Shown here piece by piece: positions 40,924-50,659 of a stretch of DNA of 64,000 nucleotides (its first letter is position 1; each line of letters opens with the position of its first letter). A model generated the notes under the pieces. It was not told where the DNA came from and made no database searches. It saw only the letters and a program-made list of their open reading frames with translations. This DNA comes from Bradyrhizobium sp. CB1015. GTDB taxonomy: Bacteria > Pseudomonadota > Alphaproteobacteria > Rhizobiales > Xanthobacteraceae. Both the position numbers and the translations under genes were made by a program. The DNA is taken from contig NZ_CP104174.1 of NCBI RefSeq assembly GCF_025200925.1, forward strand, positions 1,736,001-1,800,000, read 5' to 3'.

Positions 40924-42806
40924 TGTTTACAAAGCCGACAATGGAACCGGTTCCGGCGCGAACGAAGGATCAGCTGCGATTCATCACATGTGGCTCGGTG
41001 GACGACGGAAAATCGACGCTGATCGGCCGATTACTGCACGACAGCAAGATGATCTACCGCGATCAGATCATGGCGCTGGAACGCGACAGCATCAAGTACG
41101 GTAGCACCGGGGATAACATCGACTTCGCGCTGCTTGTGGACGGCCTCGAGGCCGAACGGGAGCAGGGCATTACGATCGATGTTGCCTACCGCTTCTTCAC
41201 TACGCCGCGGCGCTCCTTCATGGTGGCCGACACTCCCGGCCACGAGCAGTATACCCGCAATATGGCTACTGGCGCCTCGCAAGCCCAGCTCGCCATTATC
41301 CTGATCGATGCCCGCAAAGGCGTGATGGTTCAGACGCGCCGCCACTCCTTTATCTGTGCGCTTCTCGGTATTCGTCATATCGTGCTGGCAGTGAACAAGA
41401 TCGATCTTGTCGCATACGACAAGGAGTGCTTCGATCGGATCGCGCGCGACTATATGGCCTTTGCCGCCGGTCTCGGCTTCACCTCGATCGTCGCGATCCC
41501 GATCTCGGCCCGCTACGGGGATAACGTCGTAGACCGCTCCGCGTGTGCCAACTGGTATCGTGGTCCCTGCCTGCTTGAATATTTGGAGAGCATTGACATC
41601 CAGTCCGGCACCGCAAGCCAGGCTTTCCGCTTTCCGGTACAATGGGTGAACCGGCCAAATCCGGATTTTCGAGGCTATGCCGGGACGGTGGCTTCCGGGA
41701 GGATCTCGGCGGGGGATGAGATCATTGTCGCCACGTCGGGACGGACCACGCGCGTCAAGCGGATCGTGACCCACGGTGGCGACCTTGTCGGCGCCGAAGC
41801 CGGGGATGCGGTGACCATTACACTGGAAGACGAAATTGATATCGGCCGTGGCGACATTCTGTCCCGACCGGACGATCAACCGAAGGTCGCCGACCTGTTC
41901 GCTGCTTATGTGATTTGGATGGACGAGGAGCCGCTCGCTCCCGGACGCAATTACATCCTGCGGATCGGATCGCAGACGATTTCCGGCAGCATTACCGACA
42001 TTCGGCACCGGATCGACGTCAACACTTGTGAGCATCTGGCCGCCGGGATGGTTTCGTTGAACGAGATCGCCTTCTGTAATGTTGCGACCACCATGCCCGC
42101 AGTATTCGATGCTTACGACGTCAATCGGAAGACCGGATCATTCATCTTCATCGATCGTTACACCAATCGTACGGCCGGGGCCGGCATGATTGCCTTTCCG
42201 CTACGGCAGACCGCCAATATTGCTAGGCAAGCCCTATCCGTGGATAGGAGGGAGCGTGCCGCGCTCAAGAATCAGAAGCCTTGCGTCATTTGGTTCACCG
42301 GCCTGTCCGGCGCGGGAAAGTCGGCCATTGCGAATTTGGTTGATCAAAAGCTGTTTGCGAGGTCGCGGCATACAATGCTGCTGGATGGCGACAACCTCCG
42401 ACATGGCTTAAGCGCCGATCTGGGCTTCTCGGAGGCGGACCGCGTGGAGAACATTCGGCGTGTCGGTGAAGTTGCCAAGTTGATGGCGGACAGCGGCTTG
42501 ATTGTGATCTGCTCGTTCATCTCGCCGACGAGAGCCGAACGGGATAGGGTGCGCATCCTGGTTGGCAAGGAAGAGTTCATAGAAGTCTTTGTCGATACGC
42601 CGATCGAGGAATGCGCGCGGCGAGACCCGAAAGGGCTGTACTCAAAGGCGAAATCAGGCAACATCAAGAACTTCACCGGAATCGACGCGTGCTACGAAGC
42701 ACCAGAAACACCGGATATTCATCTCAGGACCATGGAGCAGACCCTAGAGCATTCAGCGAAAGCGGTACTGGATGTCTTGATAGCGCGCTCACTTCTTGAT
42801 GGTTAG
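40923..42806 (+). CDS. cysNC: Bifunctional sulfate adenylyltransferase subunit 1 / APS kinase (CysNC/NodQ)
   Basis: A 627-residue fusion that completes PAPS synthesis. Residues 1 to about 430 form the GTPase subunit of ATP sulfurylase: P-loop GSVDDGKSTLIGRLL, G3 DTPGHEQYT and G4 NKID. The C-terminal 200 residues are APS kinase: P-loop GLSGAGKSAIANL, LDGDNLRHGLSADLGFSEAD and FVDTPIEECARRDPKGLY. The start codon overlaps the cysD stop (TGATG); a TTG one codon upstream is an alternative. The fused layout is that of NodQ/CysNC of rhizobia. It supplies PAPS to the upstream sulfotransferase. Confidence 0.95.
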   Translation: MFTKPTMEPVPARTKDQLRFITCGSVDDGKSTLIGRLLHDSKMIYRDQIMALERDSIKYGSTGDNIDFALLVDGLEAEREQGITIDVAYRFFTTPRRSFMVADTPGHEQYTRNMATGASQAQLAIILIDARKGVMVQTRRHSFICALLGIRHIVLAVNKIDLVAYDKECFDRIARDYMAFAAGLGFTSIVAIPISARYGDNVVDRSACANWYRGPCLLEYLESIDIQSGTASQAFRFPVQWVNRPNPDFRGYAGTVASGRISAGDEIIVATSGRTTRVKRIVTHGGDLVGAEAGDAVTITLEDEIDIGRGDILSRPDDQPKVADLFAAYVIWMDEEPLAPGRNYILRIGSQTISGSITDIRHRIDVNTCEHLAAGMVSLNEIAFCNVATTMPAVFDAYDVNRKTGSFIFIDRYTNRTAGAGMIAFPLRQTANIARQALSVDRRERAALKNQKPCVIWFTGLSGAGKSAIANLVDQKLFARSRHTMLLDGDNLRHGLSADLGFSEADRVENIRRVGEVAKLMADSGLIVICSFISPTRAERDRVRILVGKEEFIEVFVDTPIEECARRDPKGLYSKAKSGNIKNFTGIDACYEAPETPDIHLRTMEQTLEHSAKAVLDVLIARSLLDG

Positions 42807-42903
42807 ATGTGCTCGCGCCACGTCATCAATTCGCACAATATCTGCTGGCGCGGCTCAGGCGATCTGGCTCAGGCGGGGCCTGCGGTCAAACGAAAGGAAC
42901 AAA

Positions 42904-43101
42904 ATGGTCGCGCCCACTCGTGTACTGCCAGCTTTCGGTTATGTGCTCGAAGTGGATGGTCAATTCAAAACCAAGTACGCGAGCAAAGATGGAGCATGGT
43001 CAGAAGCGGTGGCGCTCAAGAGAGGCCGTCCCATGCTGCAGATCAGAATCTACGTTGCGTTGAGAAAGACCAGAGAGGAAGTCCGACTTCCACTAGGTTG
43101 A
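42904..43101 (+). CDS. Small conserved protein, paralogue of the one at 27516
   Basis: A 65-residue protein (MVAPTRVLPAFGYVLEVDGQ...) with FKTKYASKDGA and LKRGRPMLQIRIY, the same pattern as the 62-residue protein at 27516-27704; the C-termini differ. AAGGA lies 6 bases before the ATG, and a strong hairpin follows. It is downstream of cysNC on the same strand (97-base gap), possibly a separate unit. The function is unknown. Confidence 0.68.
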   Translation: MVAPTRVLPAFGYVLEVDGQFKTKYASKDGAWSEAVALKRGRPMLQIRIYVALRKTREEVRLPLG

Positions 43102-43154
43102 GGGTTTGCTTGGCGCTTCTTGCTGCGCGTGCGGCCAAGGACACGCCGAGCTGC

Positions 43155-43194
43155 CTTTAAAGCCGAGCCGGGGCCGGGACTCGGCCGGCTTTAA
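43155..43194 (+). terminator. Strong hairpin, probable terminator
   Basis: TTAAAGCCGAG on the left pairs with CTCGGCCGGCTTTAA on the right, with one bulge and a GC-rich centre. It lies about 54 bases after the small gene. The A/T ends could allow termination in both directions. Confidence 0.6.
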
Positions 43195-43857
43195 TCGCCC
43201 ACACAGTACGAAGCTCGGGCCGCGGTTTTACGGGGCTGGCTATCCGGCGAGCCTGGGCTTACTCCAGGAATATTGACCAATCTGAAGCGAGCAATCGGTC
43301 GCGATCCATCCTGTCGTGGCCTATAGTAACGTCCGGCAAGCTTGCTTCCTTTTGGCCGCCGCTCGTAGGCGAACACCGTCGGCGTACGCCCAGTCACCTT
43401 CGCGTCGCGAGGCAACGCTGCCGCGAACATTAGCCGTCCTGCGCTACGGAGCTCCGTCCCGTGTTTGCGTCATGCTCCAGTCCGCCTTCCATCCTTGCTT
43501 GCCATGAAGGCGGCCATTGAGGCGGCCGAAAAGGAAACGGAGCTCATCGCTGGCCAAGCGACAAAGAATGATCTCTCGATGAGCCGCTCTGGTCAGCCAT
43601 CGACGTGCTCGACCGCACTGTAGACCGCGTAGAACGCGAGTGCACATCAACGAGCGGGCCCCGGAGGAGTCAAAGCGAGCAGAACGGCTCGGAAGTGACT
43701 ATCGTCGAACCAGAGTACCTCATGGGCGAGGTACTTGTGCTGGTGATGCGTGGCTCGCCGGCTCGGGCGTTTGAACCGCCGTAAATCACCGTACCTTCAC
43801 CGTCGCCATGATCGCTCGGTGAGATGTCTCGCGGCGAGCGGCGTGTAGTAGCAAACA
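43195..43857. other. Stretch without a recognised gene, flanking IS66
   Basis: No family is recognised. The left inverted repeat of the IS66 element should lie near its 3' end, but I could not locate it. Confidence 0.4.
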
Positions 43858-44255
43858 ATGGATGCTGACGACCTAGCGATCGATTTGAAAGATGGACACG
43901 CGCCACTGGACGTGAGCCGCATCGGCATTGGCCGGACGAGATCAAGGCGCAGATCGTTTCGGAGAGCCTTCGGCCCGGAGCGTTGTTGAATCAAGTCGCA
44001 GAGCGCTACGGCCTGAATCCGAACCACCTTTCCACCTGGCGGACGAAGGCGCGGCAGGGCAAGCTAGTTCTGCCACCACCCGAGGACGCGGCGGAGTTCG
44101 CAGCGGTCAACGTCGAGCCCCCCATTTCGGAGCCGCCGCTCAAGAAAGCCAACCGCCCCGAGATTCTCTTCGGCTCTGTGACGATCCGTCTGGAAGAAGA
44201 CGCATCTGCCGCCCGGATCGCCTCTATCGCGCTTGCATGCGCAGGTTCCTCATGA
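43858..44255 (+). pseudogene. tnpA: IS66 TnpA (OrfA) with frameshift
   Basis: The N-terminus (MDADDLAIDLKDGHAPLDVS) is in one frame, and the rest (HWPDEIKAQIVSESLRPGAL, then VAERYGLNPNHLSTWRTKAR) is in another, joined near 43917-43925. The second part is the helix-turn-helix of IS66 OrfA. The ATGA at its end overlaps tnpB. Confidence 0.75.
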
Positions 44256-44605
44256 TCTTTCCATCAAACCGCGTTCGGATCATGGTGGCGACCAAGCCCG
44301 TCGATTTCCGCAAGGGTCACGACGGATTAGCGGCGCTGGTAAAGAACGAGCTGCACAAGGAACCGTTCACAGGAACGGTCTTCGTATTCCGATCCCGCAA
44401 AGCGGACCGCCTGAAGCTGATCTACTGGGATGGCAGCGGTCTGGTGATGGCCTACAAGCGGCTGGAGGAGCACACGTTCACTTGGCCAGATATTAGGGAC
44501 GGTCTGATGACCCTTGGGCATGCCGAGTTCGAGGCGCTGTTTGCGGGTCTCGACTGGCGTCAGGTTCGTACCGTTGAGGCAAGAGCACCGACCGCAATCG
44601 AATAG
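44252..44605 (+). CDS. tnpB: IS66 TnpB (OrfB), intact
   Basis: A 117-residue accessory protein required for IS66 transposition, with the family signature VRIMVATKPVDFRKGHDGLA, FVFRSRKADRLKLIYWDGSG and KRLEEHTFTWP. The length is normal for IS66 OrfB. It overlaps the tnpA stop by ATGA. It is the only apparently intact gene of the element. Confidence 0.92.
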   Translation: MIFPSNRVRIMVATKPVDFRKGHDGLAALVKNELHKEPFTGTVFVFRSRKADRLKLIYWDGSGLVMAYKRLEEHTFTWPDIRDGLMTLGHAEFEALFAGLDWRQVRTVEARAPTAIE

Positions 44606-44657
44606 GTGCGGCACGATGACTCGGGCGACAAATCCGGGCGGCGAACAGAGGTAGAGT

Positions 44658-46213
44658 TTGATTAACTTCCGGCATGTTGGACGCCGCCGATTGCCGGACG
44701 ATATTGCTGCCTTGAAGGCGATGCTGCTCGCAGCTCAAGCGCGTGAAGTCCGCAAGGATGATCGGATCGGACGGCTAGAGAAGCTGGTCGCCGCCTTCAG
44801 CAGGCTGCCTTTGGGCGCAAGTCCGAGAAGTCTGATCCCGAGCAATTCGATCTCGCATTGGAAGACCTGGAAACCGCCATAGCGGCCATCCATGCCGAAG
44901 ATGAAGCCGATAGCCCCTCGGGCAAACCGAGCCGCAAATCTCGCGCCGCCAATCGTGGCTCTCTTCCCGCCCACCTTCCTCGTGTCGAAGAGATCATCCA
45001 GCCGGAGAGCTTGATCTGCAACTGTGGCGGTGGCCTGCATTGCATAGGGGAGGACGTATCCGAGCGGCTGGATGTCATCCCTGCGCAGTTCCGTGTCATC
45101 GTTACTCATCGTCCAAAATACGCCTGCCGTGCCTGTACCGACGGCGTAGCGCAGGCTCCAGCACCTGCACGATTGATCCATGCAGGACTGCCGACCGAGG
45201 CGACCATCGCGCATGTGCTGGTGTCCAAGTATGCCGATCATCTGCCGCTCTACCGCCAGGCCCAGATCATGAGCCGCCAGGGGATTGATCTCGACCGCTC
45301 AACACTCGCCGACTGGGTTGGTCGGGCAGCTTTCGAACTGCGTCCGGTTTTCGATGCCTTGCTTGCGGACCTGAAGCGGTCAACGAAGCTCTTCATGGAC
45401 GAGACCCGTGCGCCGGTGCTTGATCCAGGTTCTCGTAAAACGAAGACATGATACTTCTGGGCGCTGGCCCGTGATGATCGACCGTGGGACGGAGGTGCGC
45501 CGCCGGGGGTAGCCTTCACCTATGCACCCGGTCGCGGCGGGCTACAAGCCGAGCGGATATTGCGACGATTTACGGGCATCCTTCAGGTAAATGGTTATGC
45601 CGGACATAATCGGCTGATCGCGCCGGATCGTGTTGGGCCGAACATCCAACTTGCCTATTGTTGGGCGCATGCTCGTCGTAAACTGGTCGAGATCACTCGC
45701 ACCGGATCAGCGCCGATTGCCGACGAAGGCTTGAAGCGGATTGGTGAACTCTATCATCGAGGCAGAACTGCGCGGTTCCGCACAAGCTCGACTCGCCGGG
45801 CGGCAGGAACGATCAGCGCCGCTAATCGCGGACATGAGGGTTTGGCTGACGCATCATCGCGCCCGTGTCGCGGGCAAGTCGCCGCTCGGCGAGGTGCGTT
45901 GGCCTATATCGCCAAATACTGGGATGGCCTTTGCGTCTTCCTGACTGACGGCCGGATCGAGATCGACAACAATACGGTTGAGCGCACCATCAGGCCGATT
46001 GCGTTGAACCGGAAGAATGCCCTCTTCGCCCGACACGATGCAGGAGCGGAGAACTGGGCGACGATCGCCTCACTCATCGAAACGTGCAAACTCAATGCCG
46101 TCGATCCGTTCGCCTACCTGTCCTCCACACTCACCGCCATCGTAAACGGGCACAGGCAGATGCATATCGACGTGCTGATGCCGTGGAACTATTCGCGGCG
46201 GACAAATGGCTAA
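44658..46213 (+). pseudogene. tnpC: IS66 TnpC transposase, multiply broken
   Basis: The DDE transposase is split over frames. The N-terminus is at 44658-44820 (LPDDIAALKAMLLAAQAREV). The main part is at 44858-45451 (zinc-binding CNCGGGLHCIGEDVSERLDV, KYACRAC, ADHLPLYRQAQIMSRQGI and LFMDETRAPVLDPG) and ends with a TGA after KTKT. The frame then resumes (YFWALARDDRPW, GYAGHNRL, CWAHARRKLVE). A scrambled segment at 45750-45890 precedes the last part (AYIAKYWDGLCVFLTDGRIE, IDNNTVERTIRPIALNRKNA). A frameshift, an in-frame stop and a second frameshift pair make it inactive. Confidence 0.9.
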
Positions 46214-46245
46214 CGTTTGCAGGAATGCCCTGATCGAACGAGCAG

Positions 46246-46868
46246 TCACCTGCTGAACTGTGATAGCTGTTCGACAATAAGCACGATTGCGATAGTGATC
46301 ATCGCGACACCGGAAGCTTGTGCGACCAGCCGAGCAATGCGTGGTCTGGTTCGAAGGACAGCACGTGAAGTGGCCGACACTGCTGTGTAAATCACGGCAC
46401 AATTGGTTATGTGAACTACGCCCAGCAAGGCGATTTGTTCCGATATCGGCCACGTAGACAGACGACTGGTGAACTGCGGTAGGATGGCCAGGAAGAGCAG
46501 CAGCGCTTTAGGGTTGATGCCGCTGATACCAAAGCCGCGCGTCAGCCACTGATACCAACTTCCTGTCTGCTGTTGGCCTGCTTCCGGAAGGGGCGGGCTC
46601 CGTGAAACCGCAAGCCCAAGATAGAACAAGTAGGCCGCGCCGATCAGTGTAAGCCCAGTTAGGACAGACGGCACGCTGGCGACGATGGCTCCCACCCCCG
46701 GCTACTACTGTCGTGATTGCTACGTACCCCAGCAACATTCCAGTCACGGCAGGCACTATCGCACGAGTCCTTCATGCCTGCCGATATCGCGTAAGCCCAA
46801 TCGGCTCCTGGTGTCAGGACAAGTGACAGCGACAAAGCCCAAAAGGCGGCGACCAAACCGATTTCCAT
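46246..46868 (-). pseudogene. Frameshifted LysE/RhtB-family amino-acid exporter
   Basis: It begins MEIGLVAAFWALSLSLVLTP with GADWAYAISAG, shifts frame near 46760 (VPAVTGMLLGYVAITTVVAG) and again near 46690 (GAIVASVPSVLTGLTLIGAA, then FGISGINPKALLLFLAILPQ), ending with a last membrane helix at the C-terminus. The joined length of about 205 residues is normal for this family of small inner-membrane exporters. It is divergent from the Lrp-type gene, its likely regulator. Confidence 0.85.
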
Positions 46869-46972
46869 CTCATGCACCTCTGATTGCGAGATGCGGATTT
46901 TTACGGCGTCGCTGGCGAAATGTGCTCCCAATTTATTGCAATGAACGAGCGATATGAGGCATATTCTCTCGC

Positions 46973-47385
46973 ATGGACGCAATTGACCGCAAGATACTTG
47001 CTATTCTTCAGCGCGAAGGCCGCATTTCTGCTGCCGACTTAGCGGAGCGCGTCGGTTTAAGCCTTTCGCCATGCCATCGTCGGTTGAGAGCGCTGGAAGA
47101 AGCCGGAGTGATAACGGATTACAGAGCCTCCGTAGAGCCATCGAAGCTGGGCCTTGGGTTTGCGGCTATTGTTTATGCGACTCTTCGCGAGGGGAGCAGA
47201 GAAAACGTGTTGGCGTTCGAGAAGGCGCTGCTCGGGGTGCCGAGATAGTCCAAGCCCAGCGACTCTTCGGTGAGCCTGATTACATGCTTCACGTCGTCAG
47301 CAAGGACCTAGCTACATTCCAAAGACTGTACGACGACAGCCTTCTCGCCCTGCCACACGTTTGCGCCTCAATTCGACGTTGGTGA
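46973..47385 (+). pseudogene. Frameshifted Lrp/AsnC-family regulator
   Basis: The N-terminal helix-turn-helix is intact (MDAIDRKILAILQREGRISA, ADLAERVGLSLSPCHRRLRA). Near 47240 the frame changes (FEKALLGVP, then in the next frame EIVQAQRLFGEPDYMLHVVS), which breaks the ligand-binding domain. Joined length is about 137 residues, slightly short for the family. It is divergent from the broken LysE exporter gene; both decayed together. Confidence 0.85.
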
Positions 47386-48150
47386 TGAAAAGTGTAATCC
47401 CGAGCCGACCATTCCCGATCTGATCTCAGGTGGGAGGAAAACACCGCTTACGATTCAACCGCGATGTGAATCCTCTGTCTTCTGCTGCTTACGTCAGCTT
47501 GTCGCCGCCAAATGGGAGTACGTCAGAAAAATTTACGTGAGAAAATGCCCGGAGAGGGTTGAACCGCCCGTAACGTCAAGTTGTACGATCTCCGAAATGG
47601 ACAGTCATCAGCGTCCCAGATCCTCCAACTAGCGACGGAGTGCAAATGTATCAAGTCCAAAGCAACGCATTAGACTCCCGCTGCGAACCACGATCATCGA
47701 GTGTGTCAGGCATTGATAATCCGGGCACGTCGACTCCTGGCTGCATCGCCTTGCTAGCGTAAAGCGTGCCTGACCGGACAGGCTCACACATAAATCGACG
47801 GCCGATTGGCGCTTCATGGCTGCAAGAGGGCGACCGCGCTCAAGCTTGCACATACGTGACAGTGGAGGAGAGCGTACGTCGGCGCCAGTTGCGCCGACTG
47901 CTTAGTGCCAAAGGCTATTTGGGAGGTCTGAAGGGCGTCAATGAGGAGCTTTGTGAAACATCGCTCTCGCATCCGCGATGAGATATGGAGGTTGTCATCC
48001 GACAGCCTTTTCGGGCGCGCCGACGCGAAACGCGTCCGCGATACATGTCGCTTCATTCGAAGCTGTTGATGAGGAATGGGACGCGCGCCACGGCGCTCCC
48101 TGGTGTGCGTACTCCAGGTCATCGACCAATACAATGTTAGGAGGAATGGT
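47386..48150. other. Upstream region of the rtx operon
   Basis: No confident gene; a 71-residue frame (47766-47981) has no recognisable family. At 47491 the sequence GTCAGCTTGTCG matches the left half of a tts box, but the right half does not. No sigma-54 promoter, NifA site or nod box was found in front of rtxA. Confidence 0.45.
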
Positions 48151-50628
48151 TTGACAAGACAGCGGTCTTTGCTGACGCCTGGTCCATTATCGTTATCGCT
48201 GGCGGTCAGGAGCCAGATGCAGCTTGATCTAGCGTCTCGCGATGACGAGTTCAAGGAGGTGACCGCCTGCATGAGGCGGCTGATGCTCGACTTGCTGGGA
48301 AACGCTGAGGAATATTCGGTGGTGCCTATTCAAGGAGGTGGCTCCTTTGCAATGGAGGCGGCCCTCTCTTCATTTGTGTCCCGAGCCCACAGGCCGCTCG
48401 TTTGCGTAAACGGCATCTATGGCGAGCGCATTCTACAAATTTTGCGGTTGTGGGGTGTCGAAGCACTGAAGCTTGTCAAGCGCGCGACCGATCCGTTGGA
48501 TCCGGAAGAGATCGGCGAGTATCTGAGCCGAAATCCCGGCGTTACGCACCTGTGTTTCGTGCATTGTGAGACGACAACCGGAATCGTCAATCCGCTGCAC
48601 GAGATCGTGGAGGTGGCGAGGCGACGTGGCGTAAAGACCATCATCGATGCGATGAGTTCCTTCGGCGCCCTCAATATCGATCTGAGCCAGCGTGGACCTG
48701 ACGTACTGGTCACATCGAGCAACAAGTGCATAGAAGGGCCGCCGGGAGTAGCGTTTGTCACCGCCTCGCGCGAGCTACTGGAGAATGCGACTCAAGAACC
48801 GAGATCGTTTGTGCTCGATGTGAGAGATCAATGGCGCTCGCTCGAGCGCACGGGTGAGTGGCGGTCGACCCCTCCAACCCACGTCGTTCAGGCAACGGCA
48901 ATGGCTTTGAAGATTCTGCACGAGGAAGGCATCGATGCCAGGCGCTTCAGGTACGAGAAGGTCAGAGACGACCTCATCAAGGAACTCGAAGGGATAGTGG
49001 CTCCGCTGTTGTCCCCCGAGTTGCAGTCACCGGTCTGTGTTGCGTTCAGTGCGCCGCCCGGAATAGTGGACCAGCCAGGGTTCGATGGGCTGTATCGCCA
49101 CTTGGCGGCCCACAATCTTTACGTCTACTCGAAGCTGCATCTTGCGACGCGGAGCTTTCGGGTCGGTTGCATTGGGGAAATCCAATCCAGCTGGATTGAG
49201 AAATTGGGATGCGCCTTTCGTACATATTTCCGCTCCGGTCCGGCTCGGTCAGCAAGGCCGGCGTCGGGCCAAGAGGCATATGGGGCGCGCGTAAAGATGC
49301 CGGCTCAAGCAGCTGGGGAGCGGCAGCTGCGGCTTTCCGCCGAGACTGCTGTTCTGCATGCGGGCTATCGACGCGACCCGGTGACAAAAGCCGTCGCAGT
49401 GCCGATTTACCAGAATACAGCTTATGAACTCGATGGCGATCTAAATCACATCGCTGACGTCTACAACGTCAAGGCGGATGGGTTCACCTACACGAGGATT
49501 ATCAATCCGACGACCCGCGCGCTGGAGAAGCGCTACGCGGCCGTCGACATGGGCAGCGACTCGCTCGCCGTTGCGTCAGGTCAAGCGGCGACGTTCCTTG
49601 CGATCATCAACCTTTCAAGTGGCCAAGTAGGGGACAATATCGTTGCCTCTCCGTATCTATATGGCAATACCTGGAACCTGCTCCACAACACCTTAAAGCG
49701 TTTGGGAATCAGCGTGAGGACAGCGGATCCCCGGAGGCCTGAGACGTTCGAACGGGCCATTGATGATCGCACGATTTGCCTGTTCGGAGAGGTAATTTCG
49801 AACCCCTGTCTGATTCCGCTCCCCGTCAAACAGCTGGCGGAAATCGGCCGAAGGTACGGCGTGCCTCTGGTCGTAGACAATACGACGACGCCGCTGGTAT
49901 GTCGGCCGTCAGACCTGGGCGCTGCAGTTACGACGTACTCTGCAACAAAATATATATCCGGTCATGGCACGACGCTCGGCGGACTAATCGTTGACAGCGG
50001 CAAATTTAGCTATCGGGGAGCCTCCCGCTTTCCCTTGTTCAACGGTCCCGACGAAGCGCATGGCGGAATTGTCTGGCACAACGCTGTGCGCGATGTCGAT
50101 GATCTAGGAAAGAGCGAGTTTCTCCTCAAGGCTCGCATGACCTGGTTGCGTGATACGGGTGCAGCCATCGCCCCGTTTGCGAGCTTTCAACTGATCCAAG
50201 GGCTTGAAACGCTGCCGCTTCGCATGAAGCAGCACTGCGCGAATGCCAGGATCGTCGCCGGCGTTCTAAAGGAGCATCCTAAAGTGCGTCGCGTCTTCTA
50301 CCCGGGGCTCTTTGAGGGCGCTGATCGGGAAGTCGTCGATCAGACACTCAACACCGCATACGGACATGGGGCGATGGTCATGTTCGAAGTGGAAGACGAA
50401 ATGGCCGGGCGCAAGTTCATCCAGAACGTTGACTTGATGTATCACGTTTCCAATGTGGGAGATGCCCGCACGCTCGTGACTCATCCTGTCTCGACGACCC
50501 ACACCACTGTCCCGCGGGAAAAGCGCGAAGCCGCCGGCATATTTGGGGGCTCAATCCGGCTTTGTGTCGGCATCGAAGATGTTAACGACATCTTGCGCGA
50601 TCTGGACAAGGCGCTTTCCGCAATCTGA
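48151..50628 (+). CDS. rtxA: RtxA, bifunctional aminotransferase / dihydrorhizobitoxine synthase
   Basis: An 825-residue fusion of two PLP enzymes that starts rhizobitoxine synthesis. Residues 1 to about 370 are a class V aminotransferase (LLTPGPLSLS, GGGSFAMEAALSSF, PLP lysine K192 in SSNKCIEGPPG), known to form serinol. Residues about 395-825 are O-acetylhomoserine sulfhydrylase-like (RIINPTTRALEKRYAAVDMG, PLP lysine K600 in YSATKYISGHGTTLGG), which joins serinol to O-acetylhomoserine to give dihydrorhizobitoxine. The frame is open upstream to 48076, but TTG 48151 follows AGGAGG by 6 bases and begins the family sequence, so I chose it. First gene of rtxACDEFG; rtxC follows after 31 bases. 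Confidence 0.93.
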   Translation: MTRQRSLLTPGPLSLSLAVRSQMQLDLASRDDEFKEVTACMRRLMLDLLGNAEEYSVVPIQGGGSFAMEAALSSFVSRAHRPLVCVNGIYGERILQILRLWGVEALKLVKRATDPLDPEEIGEYLSRNPGVTHLCFVHCETTTGIVNPLHEIVEVARRRGVKTIIDAMSSFGALNIDLSQRGPDVLVTSSNKCIEGPPGVAFVTASRELLENATQEPRSFVLDVRDQWRSLERTGEWRSTPPTHVVQATAMALKILHEEGIDARRFRYEKVRDDLIKELEGIVAPLLSPELQSPVCVAFSAPPGIVDQPGFDGLYRHLAAHNLYVYSKLHLATRSFRVGCIGEIQSSWIEKLGCAFRTYFRSGPARSARPASGQEAYGARVKMPAQAAGERQLRLSAETAVLHAGYRRDPVTKAVAVPIYQNTAYELDGDLNHIADVYNVKADGFTYTRIINPTTRALEKRYAAVDMGSDSLAVASGQAATFLAIINLSSGQVGDNIVASPYLYGNTWNLLHNTLKRLGISVRTADPRRPETFERAIDDRTICLFGEVISNPCLIPLPVKQLAEIGRRYGVPLVVDNTTTPLVCRPSDLGAAVTTYSATKYISGHGTTLGGLIVDSGKFSYRGASRFPLFNGPDEAHGGIVWHNAVRDVDDLGKSEFLLKARMTWLRDTGAAIAPFASFQLIQGLETLPLRMKQHCANARIVAGVLKEHPKVRRVFYPGLFEGADREVVDQTLNTAYGHGAMVMFEVEDEMAGRKFIQNVDLMYHVSNVGDARTLVTHPVSTTHTTVPREKREAAGIFGGSIRLCVGIEDVNDILRDLDKALSAI

Positions 50629-50659
50629 CAACCTGCAAGGCGATCAGGAAGAGGCTCTC

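Larger units (their letters stand above)
43858..46213 (+). mobile_element. Decayed IS66-family insertion sequence
   Basis: The three genes of an IS66 element occur in order (tnpA, tnpB, tnpC) on one strand with the usual ATGA overlap of tnpA and tnpB. tnpA carries a frameshift and tnpC several defects, so the copy cannot move by itself. Terminal inverted repeats were not found; the limits given are those of the coding parts. Confidence 0.88.

Noticed and set aside
41031..42035. 334-residue open frame on the minus strand over cysNC
   Set aside because: Shadow frame of the certain cysNC gene, with no family signature.
42807..42903. Sigma-54 promoter before the small gene at 42904
   Set aside because: GG-N10-GC spacings occur by chance in this GC-rich stretch, but the TTGC element is missing.
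47491..47512. Possible tts box upstream of rtxA
   Set aside because: Only the left half (GTCAGCTTGTCG) matches; the AAAGCT half is absent, and no type III gene follows.
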